In this document: piece by piece, positions 13,539 to 22,468 of the stretch
Layout: the number at the start of each line of letters is the position of its first letter
Numbering within the stretch: position 1 is the first letter of the stretch
DNA from: an uncultured Oscillospiraceae bacterium
Lineage (GTDB): Bacteria; Bacillota; Clostridia; Oscillospirales; Oscillospiraceae
Assembly: GCA_934569425.1 (NCBI GenBank)
Contig: CAKTKM010000002.1
Coordinates: forward strand, 1-36,393
Length of the DNA stretch: 36,393 nt
Direction of reading: 5' to 3'
Notes under the pieces: generated by a model
Databases searched by the model: none
Told to the model about the DNA's origin: nothing
The model's input: only the letters and a program-made list of their open reading frames with translations
Translations under genes and position numbers: made by a program

Positions 13539-14621
13539 CTATCCATAGTACGCCAGCAGCAGATCCACCACCGCACCGTAGCTCTGCACACCCTCGGAAA
13601 GGCCGTTGGACTTCAGGAAACCATCGTAAGTCTTGCTGGCCACAGTGTTTACAATGCCGTCAAATCGCGCCCAATAGGCGCTGTTCTGCCGCAGATCGGC
13701 GCGGACGGTTTCCGGCAGGCTGTCGCGGATCGCCTGCCACGCATCGTGATCGGCGCGGTACAGGGCGTTGGCCAGATGCACATAGCCCAGCAGCCAGCCG
13801 GAGTAGCGGTAGGCCGCGCTCTCCGCCGAGGTGGCCGCCAGGATGCCCACAAAATTGCACTCCTGCTCCGCGGCGATCCCCTGCTGATGGGCAAGCTCGT
13901 GGCAGATCGTCACTGGAAGATAGGCGGCAGGGCTTTCATCGTTCAAATTGGCCTCGCCGGTAAAGGGAAAATAAAAGCCGGTGAAGTCCAGTGTGCTCAT
14001 GGCGCGGGAGGACACAAAGGCCTTGGGCGCGGTGTGGGGACGGCTGAGGCAGGCAAATTCGCCCACCACACCATCGTAGGACGCCATGGCGTCGGCAAAG
14101 ATCTCCTGTCTGGGTACGGCAAAGCACCCGTCGGCATCCCGCCGCACCTGTCCCTCTGCGGCGGACAATTCCTCGGCAAAGCGCTGTGTCAGCGCCGTCA
14201 GTTCCGCTGTCGTTCCGCCCCTCGCCTGCAGGCCGGACTTCTCCTGAAAGCTGTCAGCGCCATAAAAAACACCCCAGAACAGGCAAAAGGCAGCGTAGAT
14301 GCTCAGGATCACGCACAGCACCGTCAACGCCGCGCGGCAAAGCCGCGCACCGCGCACCGGGCAGAGGATCAGGCACCGCAGCTGCCACGCCAGATAGAAA
14401 ATCGCGGCGTAGACCCCCGACAGGATCAGCACCTCCGCCACGGAAACCGAGGTCAAGCCGCACAGGCGGCCTATCGCCTGCTCCAAGGGCAGGATCACAC
14501 GGCTACAGAACCAGTTCATCGCGCCGCGGCTGCTCCGCAGCGGAAAGTAGACAGCAAAAAAGGCTGCCAGCCCCGCCAACCACCAAAGGCCACCGCGGCA
14601 ATGCCGCACAAGCGCTCTCAC
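13539..14621 (-). CDS. DUF3810 membrane protein with HExxH metalloprotease motif
   Basis: This 360-residue protein has three hydrophobic spans in the first 125 residues (about 12-30, 60-82, 96-118) and a large domain carrying CHELAHQQG near residue 240, a zincin-type HExxH site, followed by EQECNF, where a third zinc ligand may lie. This matches DUF3810, a family of predicted membrane-bound zinc peptidases of unknown substrate. Translation starts at GTG (14621), which overlaps the thioesterase stop as GTGA; there is no better ATG. The active site would lie outside the cytoplasm or at the membrane surface; topology is not settled. Confidence 0.78.
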   Translation of the reverse strand: MRALVRHCRGGLWWLAGLAAFFAVYFPLRSSRGAMNWFCSRVILPLEQAIGRLCGLTSVSVAEVLILSGVYAAIFYLAWQLRCLILCPVRGARLCRAALTVLCVILSIYAAFCLFWGVFYGADSFQEKSGLQARGGTTAELTALTQRFAEELSAAEGQVRRDADGCFAVPRQEIFADAMASYDGVVGEFACLSRPHTAPKAFVSSRAMSTLDFTGFYFPFTGEANLNDESPAAYLPVTICHELAHQQGIAAEQECNFVGILAATSAESAAYRYSGWLLGYVHLANALYRADHDAWQAIRDSLPETVRADLRQNSAYWARFDGIVNTVASKTYDGFLKSNGLSEGVQSYGAVVDLLLAYYG

Positions 14622-15037
14622 AGAAGCTGTCTGCCGGTAAAGTACATTACCGTGTGTCCGGTGGTGATCAGTCTCCCGGCGTCATCATGGATCTCCGAAT
14701 CGCAGAAGGCCATCTTCCCGCCCACTTTGCGAACCCGTCCGGTGGCAATAAGCCTGCCGGAGGTGGGACCGGCGCTGATACAATCGATGGTGCCGTTCAC
14801 AGTCACGCAGGCCTCCGTCCGCACCGTCAGGATAGCCATACCGCAGGCCACGTCCGACAGGGTGAACAAAATCCCGCCGTGAGGGATTCCCCAGCGGTTC
14901 AGCGTTTCGGGGTGGATCTCCACCTCCACCTGCGCCCAGCCGTCATCCACGTCCACGATCTTCACATGGTTGTGGCGGTCAAAGGGCTCGCTGTCCAGTG
15001 CCAACTGCAGCAATTGCTGTTTTCCTTCGTCTGTCAT
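14618..15037 (-). CDS. Hotdog-fold thioesterase (PaaI/YdiI-like)
   Basis: This 139-residue protein has the PaaI-type hotdog signature NRWGIPHGGILFTLSDVACG (about residues 48-67), where the HGG loop and the Asp form the acyl-CoA site, and a final VRKVGGKMAFCDSEIHDDAG strand pair. It should hydrolyse small acyl- or aryl-CoA thioesters in the cytoplasm. The start at 15037 is chosen because homology begins there and GGAG lies 10 bases upstream, inside the end of the ATPase gene. It sits 7 bp after the oligopeptide ABC ATPase and overlaps the DUF3810 start. Confidence 0.85.
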   Translation of the reverse strand: MTDEGKQQLLQLALDSEPFDRHNHVKIVDVDDGWAQVEVEIHPETLNRWGIPHGGILFTLSDVACGMAILTVRTEACVTVNGTIDCISAGPTSGRLIATGRVRKVGGKMAFCDSEIHDDAGRLITTGHTVMYFTGRQLL

Positions 15038-15044
15038 ATCTTCT

Positions 15045-15773
15045 TCACTCCGCTGCTTGTAATAATTGTTTTGTATAGGCCGCCTGCGGGTGGTCATAAA
15101 CCTCGTCCACAGGCCCCTGCTCCACCACGCGTCCATCCTTCAGCACCAGTACGCGGTCGCAGATCTCATACACCACATTCAGATCATGGGAAATGAACAG
15201 GTACGAAATGCCGAATTCCCGCCGCAGGCGGGCGATCAATTGCAGGATCTGCGCCTGAATGGTCACATCCAGCGCCGACACCGCTTCATCGGCGATAATA
15301 AGCCCCGGCTTCTGGATCAGCGCCATGCCGATACAGACACGCTGTTTCTGTCCGCCGGAAAGCTGGTGGGGATAGCGGTCATAGTAGCTCTCGTCCAGCC
15401 CCACCAGTGACATGGTATCCCGCACCCGGCTCTCAACGCCGTCCTTGTCATACTTGCCGTAGATCAGCAGCGGCTCCGCCAGCGCCCGCCCCACGGTGAA
15501 GGCGGGATTCAGGCTCCCCGCCGGATCCTGAAAGACCATCTGGGGACGCTTGGTATGGTGAATGACCGTACCGGACACGTCCTTTTCCATACCCACTACC
15601 GCCCGCGCCAGCGTGGATTTCCCGCTGCCGCTCTCTCCCACCAGACCGAGGATCTCGCCGCGGTACAGGGAAAAGCTCACATCGTGCAGCACCTGATGCC
15701 GCTGCTTGCGCAGGGCGGTGCCGCCGCGATACCACACGTTCAGTCCCGTGACCTCTAAAACCGTTTCTCTCAT
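15045..15773 (-). CDS. Oligopeptide ABC transporter ATPase (DppF/OppF type)
   Basis: The protein has 242 residues. Walker A is GESGSGKST (about 39-47), followed by Q-loop [11 protein letters not shown] (about 75), signature LSGGQKQR (about 139), Walker [13 protein letters not shown] and the H-loop SHDLNVV. It hydrolyses ATP to drive import through the two permeases encoded upstream. It is somewhat short for the OppF group and lacks most of the usual C-terminal extension. The ATG at 15773 overlaps the preceding ATPase stop (ATGA), so the two subunits are translationally coupled. Confidence 0.92.
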   Translation of the reverse strand: MRETVLEVTGLNVWYRGGTALRKQRHQVLHDVSFSLYRGEILGLVGESGSGKSTLARAVVGMEKDVSGTVIHHTKRPQMVFQDPAGSLNPAFTVGRALAEPLLIYGKYDKDGVESRVRDTMSLVGLDESYYDRYPHQLSGGQKQRVCIGMALIQKPGLIIADEAVSALDVTIQAQILQLIARLRREFGISYLFISHDLNVVYEICDRVLVLKDGRVVEQGPVDEVYDHPQAAYTKQLLQAAE

Positions 15774-16549
15774 AGCTTCTTCCTCGTGGGAATGGCGGCG
15801 ATCAGCCGTTTGGTATAATCGGCCTGCGGATCGTAAAACACCCGCTGCGTCTCCCCGGTCTCCACAACGCGCCCCTTCTCCATCACCGCAACATGGCTGC
15901 ACAGCTTGCGCACCACGTTCAGATTATGGGAGATAAACAGGATGGACATCCCCATTTCCCGGTTCAGCCGCCGCAGCAGCTCCAGTATCTGCGCCTGAAT
16001 GGTCACGTCCAGCGCCGTGGTAGGCTCGTCCGCCAGCAGCAGCTTGGGGCGGGAGATGACCGCCGCGGCGATCATGGCGCGCTGCAGCATGCCGCCGGAC
16101 ATCTGGTGGGGGTATTTGTCATACACCGCCTCCGCATCCGGCAGATCAACGTCACGCAGCGCCTGCAGCGCCCGCTCCCGCCGCTCCTGCACCGTAAGCT
16201 TCGTATGCACCCGCAGCGCCTCCTCCACCTGCGGGCCGATCCGCATGACGGGGTTCATGGCGCTCATGGGCTCCTGAAATACCACCGAAATGGCACAGCC
16301 CTGCCGCCGGCGCATATCCGCCGCCGACAGACGCAGCAGATCAACGCCGTCCAGCAGCACTTGCCCGGTCACATCCGCCTTCCGCCGGGGCATCAATCCG
16401 GACACCACCATTGCGGTGACGGTCTTGCCGCTGCCGCTCTCGCCTACCAGACCCATGATCTGTCCGTCGGCCACCGTCAGGCTGATCCCGTCCACCGCGT
16501 TGTGTCCCGCGTCATGGAAGCGCACACGAAGATCCCGGATCTCCAACAT
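15770..16549 (-). CDS. Oligopeptide ABC transporter ATPase (DppD/OppD type)
   Basis: The protein has 259 residues. Walker A is GESGSGKTV, then [14 protein letters not shown] at the Q-loop, signature MSGGMLQR (the GGM variant is common in OppD/DppD), Walker [13 protein letters not shown] and H-loop SHNLNVV. The start at 16549 is set by GGAGGG about 10 bases upstream and by the first beta strand (MLEIRDLRV). It begins 2 bp after the permease stop and overlaps the next ATPase by 4 bp. It forms a heterodimer with that ATPase under the two permeases. Confidence 0.93.
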   Translation of the reverse strand: MLEIRDLRVRFHDAGHNAVDGISLTVADGQIMGLVGESGSGKTVTAMVVSGLMPRRKADVTGQVLLDGVDLLRLSAADMRRRQGCAISVVFQEPMSAMNPVMRIGPQVEEALRVHTKLTVQERRERALQALRDVDLPDAEAVYDKYPHQMSGGMLQRAMIAAAVISRPKLLLADEPTTALDVTIQAQILELLRRLNREMGMSILFISHNLNVVRKLCSHVAVMEKGRVVETGETQRVFYDPQADYTKRLIAAIPTRKKL

Positions 16550-16551
16550 GG

Positions 16552-17355
16552 TCACACGCCCTCCTTCCGCAGGCCTTCTCCCGTCATGCTGACGCCCAGG
16601 ATCAGCAGCACGATCACCGCGCCGGTACACAGCACATACCACGGCGCTTTCATCATATAGCTCTGGGATTCCGACAGCATGTAGCCCAGCGACACATCGG
16701 GTGCGGACACACCGATCCCCAGATAGCTCATGCTGGCCTCCGCCAACACGGCGTTGTTGAACCCGATGATCAGCGCCGGCAGCAGCACGCCCCATGTATT
16801 CGGCAGAATGTGCCGGAAGATGATCCGTAAATGAGACGCGCCCATCAATCGGGCAGACTTTACATAGCTCATCGCCCGGTGACGGGCAAATTCCGCCCGC
16901 ACCACCCGGGCAAAACTGGGAATGAACGCCACGCCCAGCGCCAGGATCACATTATACTTGCCGAACCCCAGCATGGCGATGAACACCAGCGCCAGCAGGA
17001 TATTGGGAAAAGCTGTCAGCGCGTCGTTGACCCACATCAGCACCTCATCCGCCACACCGCCGAAATAGCCGGTGAAAGCGCCCACCACGGTACCCACCGT
17101 GCCGCCGATCAGCACCGTACACAGGGAAATGAAAAAGGTGGTTCCCATCCCCGCCATAACGCGGCTGAAGATGTCCCGTCCGAAATTATCCGTGCCAAAC
17201 AGATGCCGCAGAGAGGGCGCAAGGAACTTCTCGCTGCCTACAATGGCCGTGGGGTCATAGGGCGTCCAGACGTAGCCGATCAGCGCCAAGGCTGCCATGA
17301 CCGCGGCAATGGTCACCCCCACGCGGAAGGAGGTATTTTTCTTTTGCAAAAGCAT
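16552..17355 (-). CDS. Oligopeptide ABC transporter permease (DppC/OppC type)
   Basis: This 267-residue protein has about six membrane spans. The family's N-terminal GTDNFGRDIFSRVM motif is at about residues 54-67 and the EAA coupling loop (KSARLMGASHLRIIFRHILPN) near 166-186. The start at 17355 follows AAGGAGG. It pairs with the upstream permease to form the membrane pore. Length is slightly below the usual 280-300 because the cytoplasmic N-terminus is short. Confidence 0.93.
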   Translation of the reverse strand: MLLQKKNTSFRVGVTIAAVMAALALIGYVWTPYDPTAIVGSEKFLAPSLRHLFGTDNFGRDIFSRVMAGMGTTFFISLCTVLIGGTVGTVVGAFTGYFGGVADEVLMWVNDALTAFPNILLALVFIAMLGFGKYNVILALGVAFIPSFARVVRAEFARHRAMSYVKSARLMGASHLRIIFRHILPNTWGVLLPALIIGFNNAVLAEASMSYLGIGVSAPDVSLGYMLSESQSYMMKAPWYVLCTGAVIVLLILGVSMTGEGLRKEGV

Positions 17356-17366
17356 CGCCAGCCTCC

Positions 17367-18308
17367 TTATTGCAGCCGCAGCCGGGGATCCAGCCGCTGA
17401 TTCAAAATGTCCGCCAGACAGTTCACCAGCACCACCCACAGCGCCAGGATCACCACGATGGCCTGCACCACAGGAAAGTCGCGGTTGGCAATGGAGGTCA
17501 ACAGCATCCGGCCGATACCGGGGATGGCAAAGACCTGCTCGATAATGACGCTGCCGGCCACTATATCGGCCACCGTCATGGCAAGAAAAGCCACGGTCGG
17601 TACCACGGCATTGCGCAGCACATGGCGGTACAGCACCGCCCGGGGCGCGTTGCCCCGGCTGTAGGCCGTGCGGACATAGTCCTTTTCCAGTTCGCCGGTG
17701 ATAGAGCCCTTCAGCATCTTCACCGTCATGGCGATGCGGGGCAGGGCAATGGCAACAGCGGGATACACCAGATAACCCACGCTGCGCCAGAAGCTTTGGG
17801 TCGGCGCGATAAACGCGCCGGGATCAAACCAGTGCAGCACCAGGCCGCACAGCAGCGTCAGCAGAATGCCCACCACAAAGGGCGGCACCGCCATGACCAC
17901 CTGCCCCAGCACCGTCAGCGCCCGATCCAGCCAGCCGCCCCGGCGGGAGGCCGCAAACAGTCCCACCGGAAGCGAGACCGCCACGATCAGTACAAAGGCC
18001 ACCGCCGTCAGCAGCGCTGTAACACCCAGCTTGCCGTGCAGCAGCTGCGCCACCGGCATAGCGTATACATAGGATGTGCCGAAATCGCCCCGCAGGGCGT
18101 GGAGCACCCACTCAAAGTAACGGGTAAAGAACGGGCGGTCCAATCCCAGCTCCGTCCGCAGCGCCGCCACCGCTTCGGCAGTGGCATCGCTGCCCAGCAG
18201 CTTGATGGTGGGGTCGCCGGGAATGATCTGGAATGCCAGAAATGCGAAGAAAGAGACGATGACCATGGTCAGGAGCATCATTCCGATCTTCTTTATGATG
18301 TTGCGCAT
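17367..18308 (-). CDS. Oligopeptide ABC transporter permease (DppB/OppB type)
   Basis: This 313-residue protein has six membrane spans, the typical DppB opening (FLAFQIIPGDP near residue 22), a conserved GLDRPFFTRYFEW stretch, and the EAA loop (YVRTAYSRGNAPRAVLYRHV, about 208). Two in-frame ATGs lie 9 bases apart at 18317 and 18308. The second is preferred because AGAAAGAG lies at normal distance from it and abuts the first. A 12-bp hairpin separates it from the binding-protein gene. Confidence 0.93.
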   Translation of the reverse strand: MRNIIKKIGMMLLTMVIVSFFAFLAFQIIPGDPTIKLLGSDATAEAVAALRTELGLDRPFFTRYFEWVLHALRGDFGTSYVYAMPVAQLLHGKLGVTALLTAVAFVLIVAVSLPVGLFAASRRGGWLDRALTVLGQVVMAVPPFVVGILLTLLCGLVLHWFDPGAFIAPTQSFWRSVGYLVYPAVAIALPRIAMTVKMLKGSITGELEKDYVRTAYSRGNAPRAVLYRHVLRNAVVPTVAFLAMTVADIVAGSVIIEQVFAIPGIGRMLLTSIANRDFPVVQAIVVILALWVVLVNCLADILNQRLDPRLRLQ

Positions 18309-18329
18309 GGTCGTCATCTCTTTCTGTCT

Positions 18330-18356
18330 GGCTGGGAAATCAAGGATTTCCCAGCC
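18330..18356 (-). repeat. Intercistronic hairpin between binding protein and permease genes
   Basis: A 12-bp perfect stem (GGCTGGGAAATC / GATTTCCCAGCC) with a 3-base loop lies 8 bp past the binding-protein stop. The coding strand has no T-run after it, so it is more likely a partial attenuator or 3' stabiliser that keeps binding-protein message above permease message. On the plus strand it is followed by GGTTTTCTTTATT. Confidence 0.7.
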
Positions 18357-18364
18357 GGTTTTCT

Positions 18365-19903
18365 TTATTCGCTGTACCCCACGGTACTCAGATCCTGCGC
18401 ATAGATGGGATAGAACGTATATCCCGTCAGACCCGTGCGGATGGCCACCAGATCAGCCATATCCTGCAGATAGAGGTTGGCGGCGGTCTCGGTCAGCATT
18501 CTCTCCATCTGCTGATAGAAAGCGGTCTGCTGAGCATCCTCCGCGCTGGCCCGCGCCTTGGCGTAAAGTTCGTCATAGGCAGGATTGCTGTAGTTGATAA
18601 AATTCTTTCCGTTATCAGAGACAAAGCGCTCCAGCATGGCGCGGGCGGTGATATTCTTGGCGTCAAGACCGGTAATGGTGGCTTGGAACTGGCGGCCTAC
18701 ATATACGTCATTGTACCATGTGGCGGCGTCCACCGGCTGCACCGTGGCGCGGATCCCGATAGCGGCCAGCTGCTGCACCACCACTTCAGCGGTGTCCATA
18801 TGGGGCTGATAGTTGGAGGACACGGTGATGACCATGTCAAAGCCATCGGGATACCCCGCCTCCGCCAGCAGCGCCTTGCCCTTGGCGGGGTCATAGGCGT
18901 AGTAATCCACCAGCTCAGGCAGGAAGTACTTCGTCAGCTTGGGATAAATGCTGCTGCCAACGGCTGCGCCGTGACCGTCCGCCACGATGTCCATGATCTC
19001 CTGCCGGTTGATGGCATAGCTCATGGCCTGCCGTACCTTCTGATCATCAAAGGGCTTCTGGGCGTTGTTGAGATATACGGCCTGCACCAGATTCATGGTA
19101 CCCTCGGCCACCGTGAAGCTGTCATCCAGCTGGGCGGTCTGGGCGCTGGTCAGATGGGCGCACAGATCCACGCTGCCGCCCTTCAGGGCCATCATCAGCG
19201 CGGTGGGGTCCTCATAGATCTGATAGGTCACCTTGCTGACCTTGGCGGGGGTGCCCCAATACTCGTCAAAGCGCTCCATGACGATGTTCTCCTGGGGAGA
19301 ACGGGACACCAGCTTGAAGGGGCCGGTGCCGGGGATAAAGCCGGTCTGACCCTCGCTGTTCTGGGGAATGATGGCCGCCGACAGGAAGTTGATCAGCTCC
19401 AGATCGGGCTGCTCCAGCCGGAAGGTCACCGTCCGCTCGTCCACGGCTTTCAGATCCTGGATAGCAGAAAACGCCGACACCAGGGCAGAGTCCCCCGAGT
19501 TGTCGGCGCAGCGGTTCATGGAATAGACTACATCCTCCGCCGTCACCGACTCGCCGTTGTGGAACTTCACGCCCTCACGCAGGGTGAAGGTGTAGACAAG
19601 TCCGTCCTCCGAAATATCGTAGCGCTCGGCCACCGCGGGGATCAATTCACCATTGGGGCCGGGTTTTACCAGGCCCTCGTAAACGTTGAATAAGACCTCT
19701 CTGGTTCCTGCCGCCGCTGCCGCGTGGGGGTCAAGACTGTCTTCCAGGTCCTGAGCGATGGCCACAACGATCTCGTTGTTGGCTTTCCGCTCGTTTTGTA
19801 AGCCGTTACTTCCTTCGTCGCCCGATCCGCTGCCGCCTCCGCATCCGCAGAGTACAGCGCTGACCATTATCAGCGACAGGAAAAGAGATACCAGTTTTTT
19901 CAT
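18365..19903 (-). CDS. Oligopeptide ABC transporter substrate-binding lipoprotein
   Basis: This 512-residue SBP_bac_5 family protein has a lipoprotein signal ending LCGC, so Cys21 would be lipidated and the protein tethered outside the membrane. A Gly/Ser linker follows, then family motifs: DPHAAAAAGTREVLFNVYEGLVK (about 48), YTFTLREGVKFHNGESVTAEDVVYS (about 96) and VRQAMSYAINRQEIM near 276. It captures peptides, or possibly other solutes such as nickel or opines; specificity cannot be told. The start at 19903 follows AAGGAG. A weak candidate promoter (TGCCTT-17-TACAAT, -10 at 19969-19964) is the best I find upstream. First gene of the operon. Confidence 0.92.
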   Translation of the reverse strand: MKKLVSLFLSLIMVSAVLCGCGGGSGSGDEGSNGLQNERKANNEIVVAIAQDLEDSLDPHAAAAAGTREVLFNVYEGLVKPGPNGELIPAVAERYDISEDGLVYTFTLREGVKFHNGESVTAEDVVYSMNRCADNSGDSALVSAFSAIQDLKAVDERTVTFRLEQPDLELINFLSAAIIPQNSEGQTGFIPGTGPFKLVSRSPQENIVMERFDEYWGTPAKVSKVTYQIYEDPTALMMALKGGSVDLCAHLTSAQTAQLDDSFTVAEGTMNLVQAVYLNNAQKPFDDQKVRQAMSYAINRQEIMDIVADGHGAAVGSSIYPKLTKYFLPELVDYYAYDPAKGKALLAEAGYPDGFDMVITVSSNYQPHMDTAEVVVQQLAAIGIRATVQPVDAATWYNDVYVGRQFQATITGLDAKNITARAMLERFVSDNGKNFINYSNPAYDELYAKARASAEDAQQTAFYQQMERMLTETAANLYLQDMADLVAIRTGLTGYTFYPIYAQDLSTVGYSE

Positions 19904-20067
19904 GTTCTTCTCCTTTTCTCCCCGTTTCCTTCCACGGGGACAGAAATAATGGTTCTTTATTCGATTGTAAGGCTGCGCGCTGCCAAAAGGCAGTCGCTCA
20001 AGGGGCAGTGTATCACACTTTTCCCCCTGTGGCAAGTCTGAATTTGCGAATACCGGTGCGGTCATAA

Positions 20068-20095
20068 AAAACAGGTGGGTTTCCCCACCTGTTTT
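20068..20095 (-). terminator. Terminator of the AI-2E-family permease gene
   Basis: A 12-bp perfect stem (AAAACAGGTGGG / CCCACCTGTTTT, 4-base loop) begins at the stop codon of the gene at 20096 and is followed on the minus strand by TTTTTTATG. Confidence 0.85.
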
Positions 20096-21346
20096 CTATT
20101 TTGTCTCCGCTTCCTTTTCCCGTTGGAGCGCTTCCTTCCGCTCCACATAGGCAGCTGCCTCGGTGGGCATACCGCGCCGGGCAAGACGGCGATCCATCAG
20201 CCACTTGACCAGCAGCCGCAGGCAGGCAAACACCGGCACACCGAAGAACATCCCCGGTACATCGAAGAATCCGCCGCCCACCAGAATGGCCACGATGACC
20301 CAGAAGCTTGAGATGCCGGTGCTGTCGCCCAGAATTTTCGGGCCGATGACATTGCCGTCCAGCTGCTGCAGCAGGATGATGAAGATAATAAAATACAAGC
20401 ATTTCAGCGGATCCACCAGCAGGATCAGGAACGCGCTGGGGATCGCGCCCAAAAATGGCCCAAAGAACGGGATCACATTGGTAACGCCCACCACCACGCT
20501 GACCAGCGGGGTATACGGCATTTTCAGAACGGAACAGCCAATAAAGCACAGAATACCGATGATCAGGGAATCCAGCAGCTTTCCCCGCACAAAACCCGAG
20601 AACACGCCGTTCGTCTGGTGCAGTCCGCTGAGGATGAGATCCGCCGTTTCCCGGCGGAAGGCAGCGTAGATCATCTTGCAGCAGCGCGCCAGACTCTTCT
20701 CCTTCATCGCCAGCAGATACACGGAGATGATAATGCCCACGATGAAGTTCATGGCAAAGGTCACAACGCTGCGGATCCCCGTCCAGATACCGCCGGTCAG
20801 CGCCGTAGCCAGCTCCTGCGCCTTGGGCAGCACCGTGTCGGTCAGGGTCTTCAGGGCATTGTTGTAATACTCGCTCAGCACGTCGTTGGCCCAGCTTCCG
20901 ATCTCGGGATTGTCCTTCAGCCAGGTATCCGCCCAGCGGTATACCTTGTAATAGTAGTAGCGGGCATTCTTGATCAGCATGGTCACGCTGTCGATCAGCT
21001 GGGGGATCAGCACGCTCATCAGCCAGTACAGCAGCGCCAGCACCACCGCCCATGTCAACAGAATGGCGGTGCCGCGAAGCCATGCCTTGCCGTGCTTGAA
21101 GCATTTGTCCTTCCACGGCCTGCACCTGCTCTTACACCAGAGGATCCCCCGCTCGAACCACCGCACCAGCGGCGTCAGCAGATAGGCCATGGCAATACCG
21201 TAGAACACCGGTGCCAGCACATCGGCCAGCTTGCTCAGAATATGCTGCAGCGTTCCGCCCTGGTAAAAAGCATCATAGAAAACCAGAATAGCGCAGACGG
21301 TCAAAAACGCGGTCAAGCCCCATCGCCAATAGACCTTACCCTTCAC
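20096..21346 (-). CDS. AI-2E family transporter (PF01594 permease)
   Basis: This 416-residue protein has about eight membrane spans and the family pattern: LAPVFYGIAMAYLLTPLV near residue 45, a long central extracellular/cytoplasmic domain, FVRGKLLDSLIIGIL near 253, and the C-terminal TNVIPFFGPFLGAIPS (about 290), then QQLDGNVIGPKILGDSTG (about 333). Members export AI-2 or act as sodium/proton antiporters or have no known role; the substrate here is unknown. The start is most likely GTG at 21346, because AAAGGGGG precedes it and homology begins soon after; an upstream ATG gives an implausible Arg/Lys-rich lead. It is monocistronic and divergent from the lipid kinase. Confidence 0.88.
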   Translation of the reverse strand: MKGKVYWRWGLTAFLTVCAILVFYDAFYQGGTLQHILSKLADVLAPVFYGIAMAYLLTPLVRWFERGILWCKSRCRPWKDKCFKHGKAWLRGTAILLTWAVVLALLYWLMSVLIPQLIDSVTMLIKNARYYYYKVYRWADTWLKDNPEIGSWANDVLSEYYNNALKTLTDTVLPKAQELATALTGGIWTGIRSVVTFAMNFIVGIIISVYLLAMKEKSLARCCKMIYAAFRRETADLILSGLHQTNGVFSGFVRGKLLDSLIIGILCFIGCSVLKMPYTPLVSVVVGVTNVIPFFGPFLGAIPSAFLILLVDPLKCLYFIIFIILLQQLDGNVIGPKILGDSTGISSFWVIVAILVGGGFFDVPGMFFGVPVFACLRLLVKWLMDRRLARRGMPTEAAAYVERKEALQREKEAETK

Positions 21347-21424
21347 GCTGCCGACCCCCTTTGCACAGTTTTTTCTATCATACCCGCTTTTTCGCCGTTT
21401 TGCAAGGGCTTTGGCCGGAGGGAA

Positions 21425-21453
21425 TTGCATTTTTCCGCCGGGTGTGGCATAAT
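21425..21453 (+). promoter_or_regulatory. Promoter of the lipid kinase gene
   Basis: TTGCAT (21425-21430), a 17-bp spacer and extended -10 TGG-CATAAT (-10 at 21448-21453) lie 33 bp upstream of the ATG at 21487. Confidence 0.65.
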
Positions 21454-21486
21454 GGCAGAGATAACCCCAATCAGGAGGTCTTTCTC

Positions 21487-22371
21487 ATGAAGAAGCTGCT
21501 GTTTATCGTCAACCCCCGCGCCGGACGCACCCGCTCCATGGCGCCCATGTTTGAGGTGGTGGCGCGATTCTCTCAGGCGGGCTACCTCATCAAGCTGTTC
21601 ACCACAGAAGGCCCCGGCGATGCCAAGCGTGCCGCGGCAGAGTTGGGAGGCGACTTCGATCTGGTGGTCTGCGCCGGCGGGGACGGCACACTGAACGAGA
21701 CCATCTGCGGCCTGATGACGCTGGAACACCGCCCCCCTGTGGGCTACATCCCCCACGGCAGCACTAACGATTTCGCCGCCAGTCTGCACATTCCCTCTCA
21801 GCCCATGGCGGCAGCCAATGCCATCGCCTCCTGCCGGCAGCCCCGAACGCTGGATCTGGGGCGGCATAATGGGCGGTATTTTGCCTATGTGGCCTCCTTC
21901 GGCGCCTTTACCCGCGCCTCCTACTCCGCCACACAGGCAGCCAAAAATGCGCTGGGGCATCTGGCCTATATTTTCGAGGGCATGGGCGATCTGGATTCCC
22001 TGCGCCCCTACTGCTGCCGCATCGAAACCGATGAAGAGGTTTTCGAGGACGAGTACATTTTCGGCGCCGTATGCAACTCCACTTCTTTGGGCGGCCTGAT
22101 GAAGCTGGATCCCAATCATGTAAAGATGGACGACGGACGGTTTGAGCTGCTGCTGCTGCGGATGCCCAAAAACGCAGTGGAGCTCAGCGGCCTGATCGGC
22201 TCGCTGACCCGTATGGAATACAACGCACCCGGCGTCATTTTCCGCCATGTGTCCCGCGTGACGCTGACCACAGATGATATTATCCCGTGGTCGCTGGACG
22301 GCGAATACGCCGCCAGCCAGCCCAAGGTGGAGATCCAGAACCTGCATGATGCCATCGAATTGATGCAGTGA
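21487..22371 (+). CDS. Diacylglycerol kinase family lipid kinase (DagK/YegS-like)
   Basis: This 294-residue protein has the DAGK catalytic fold: an opening LLFIVNPRAGR, the nucleotide loop VVCAGGDGTLNETI near residue 60, and IPHGSTNDFAASL near 89. It transfers phosphate from ATP to diacylglycerol or a related lipid at the inner membrane face, recycling lipid head-group by-products. The start at 21487 is chosen by AGGAGG 8 bases upstream and by homology. It is monocistronic with a promoter and a shared terminator. True substrate (diacylglycerol, sphingoid base or other) is not resolved. Confidence 0.92.
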   Translation: MKKLLFIVNPRAGRTRSMAPMFEVVARFSQAGYLIKLFTTEGPGDAKRAAAELGGDFDLVVCAGGDGTLNETICGLMTLEHRPPVGYIPHGSTNDFAASLHIPSQPMAAANAIASCRQPRTLDLGRHNGRYFAYVASFGAFTRASYSATQAAKNALGHLAYIFEGMGDLDSLRPYCCRIETDEEVFEDEYIFGAVCNSTSLGGLMKLDPNHVKMDDGRFELLLLRMPKNAVELSGLIGSLTRMEYNAPGVIFRHVSRVTLTTDDIIPWSLDGEYAASQPKVEIQNLHDAIELMQ

Positions 22372-22404
22372 TCCACCGTCATATGCATTTTTTCTGTTTT
22401 TCAA

Positions 22405-22443
22405 AAAGCAAGACCGGAGCGGCGGCTCCGGTCTTGCTTTTCC
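22405..22443. terminator. Bidirectional terminator between lipid kinase and sodium symporter
   Basis: A 16-bp stem (22405-22420 with 22425-22440, loop GGCG) is flanked by A-runs on the left and TTTTCC on the right, between convergent gene ends. Confidence 0.88.
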
Positions 22444-22468
22444 ATTGTAATATTGTATGCGCCGGGTC

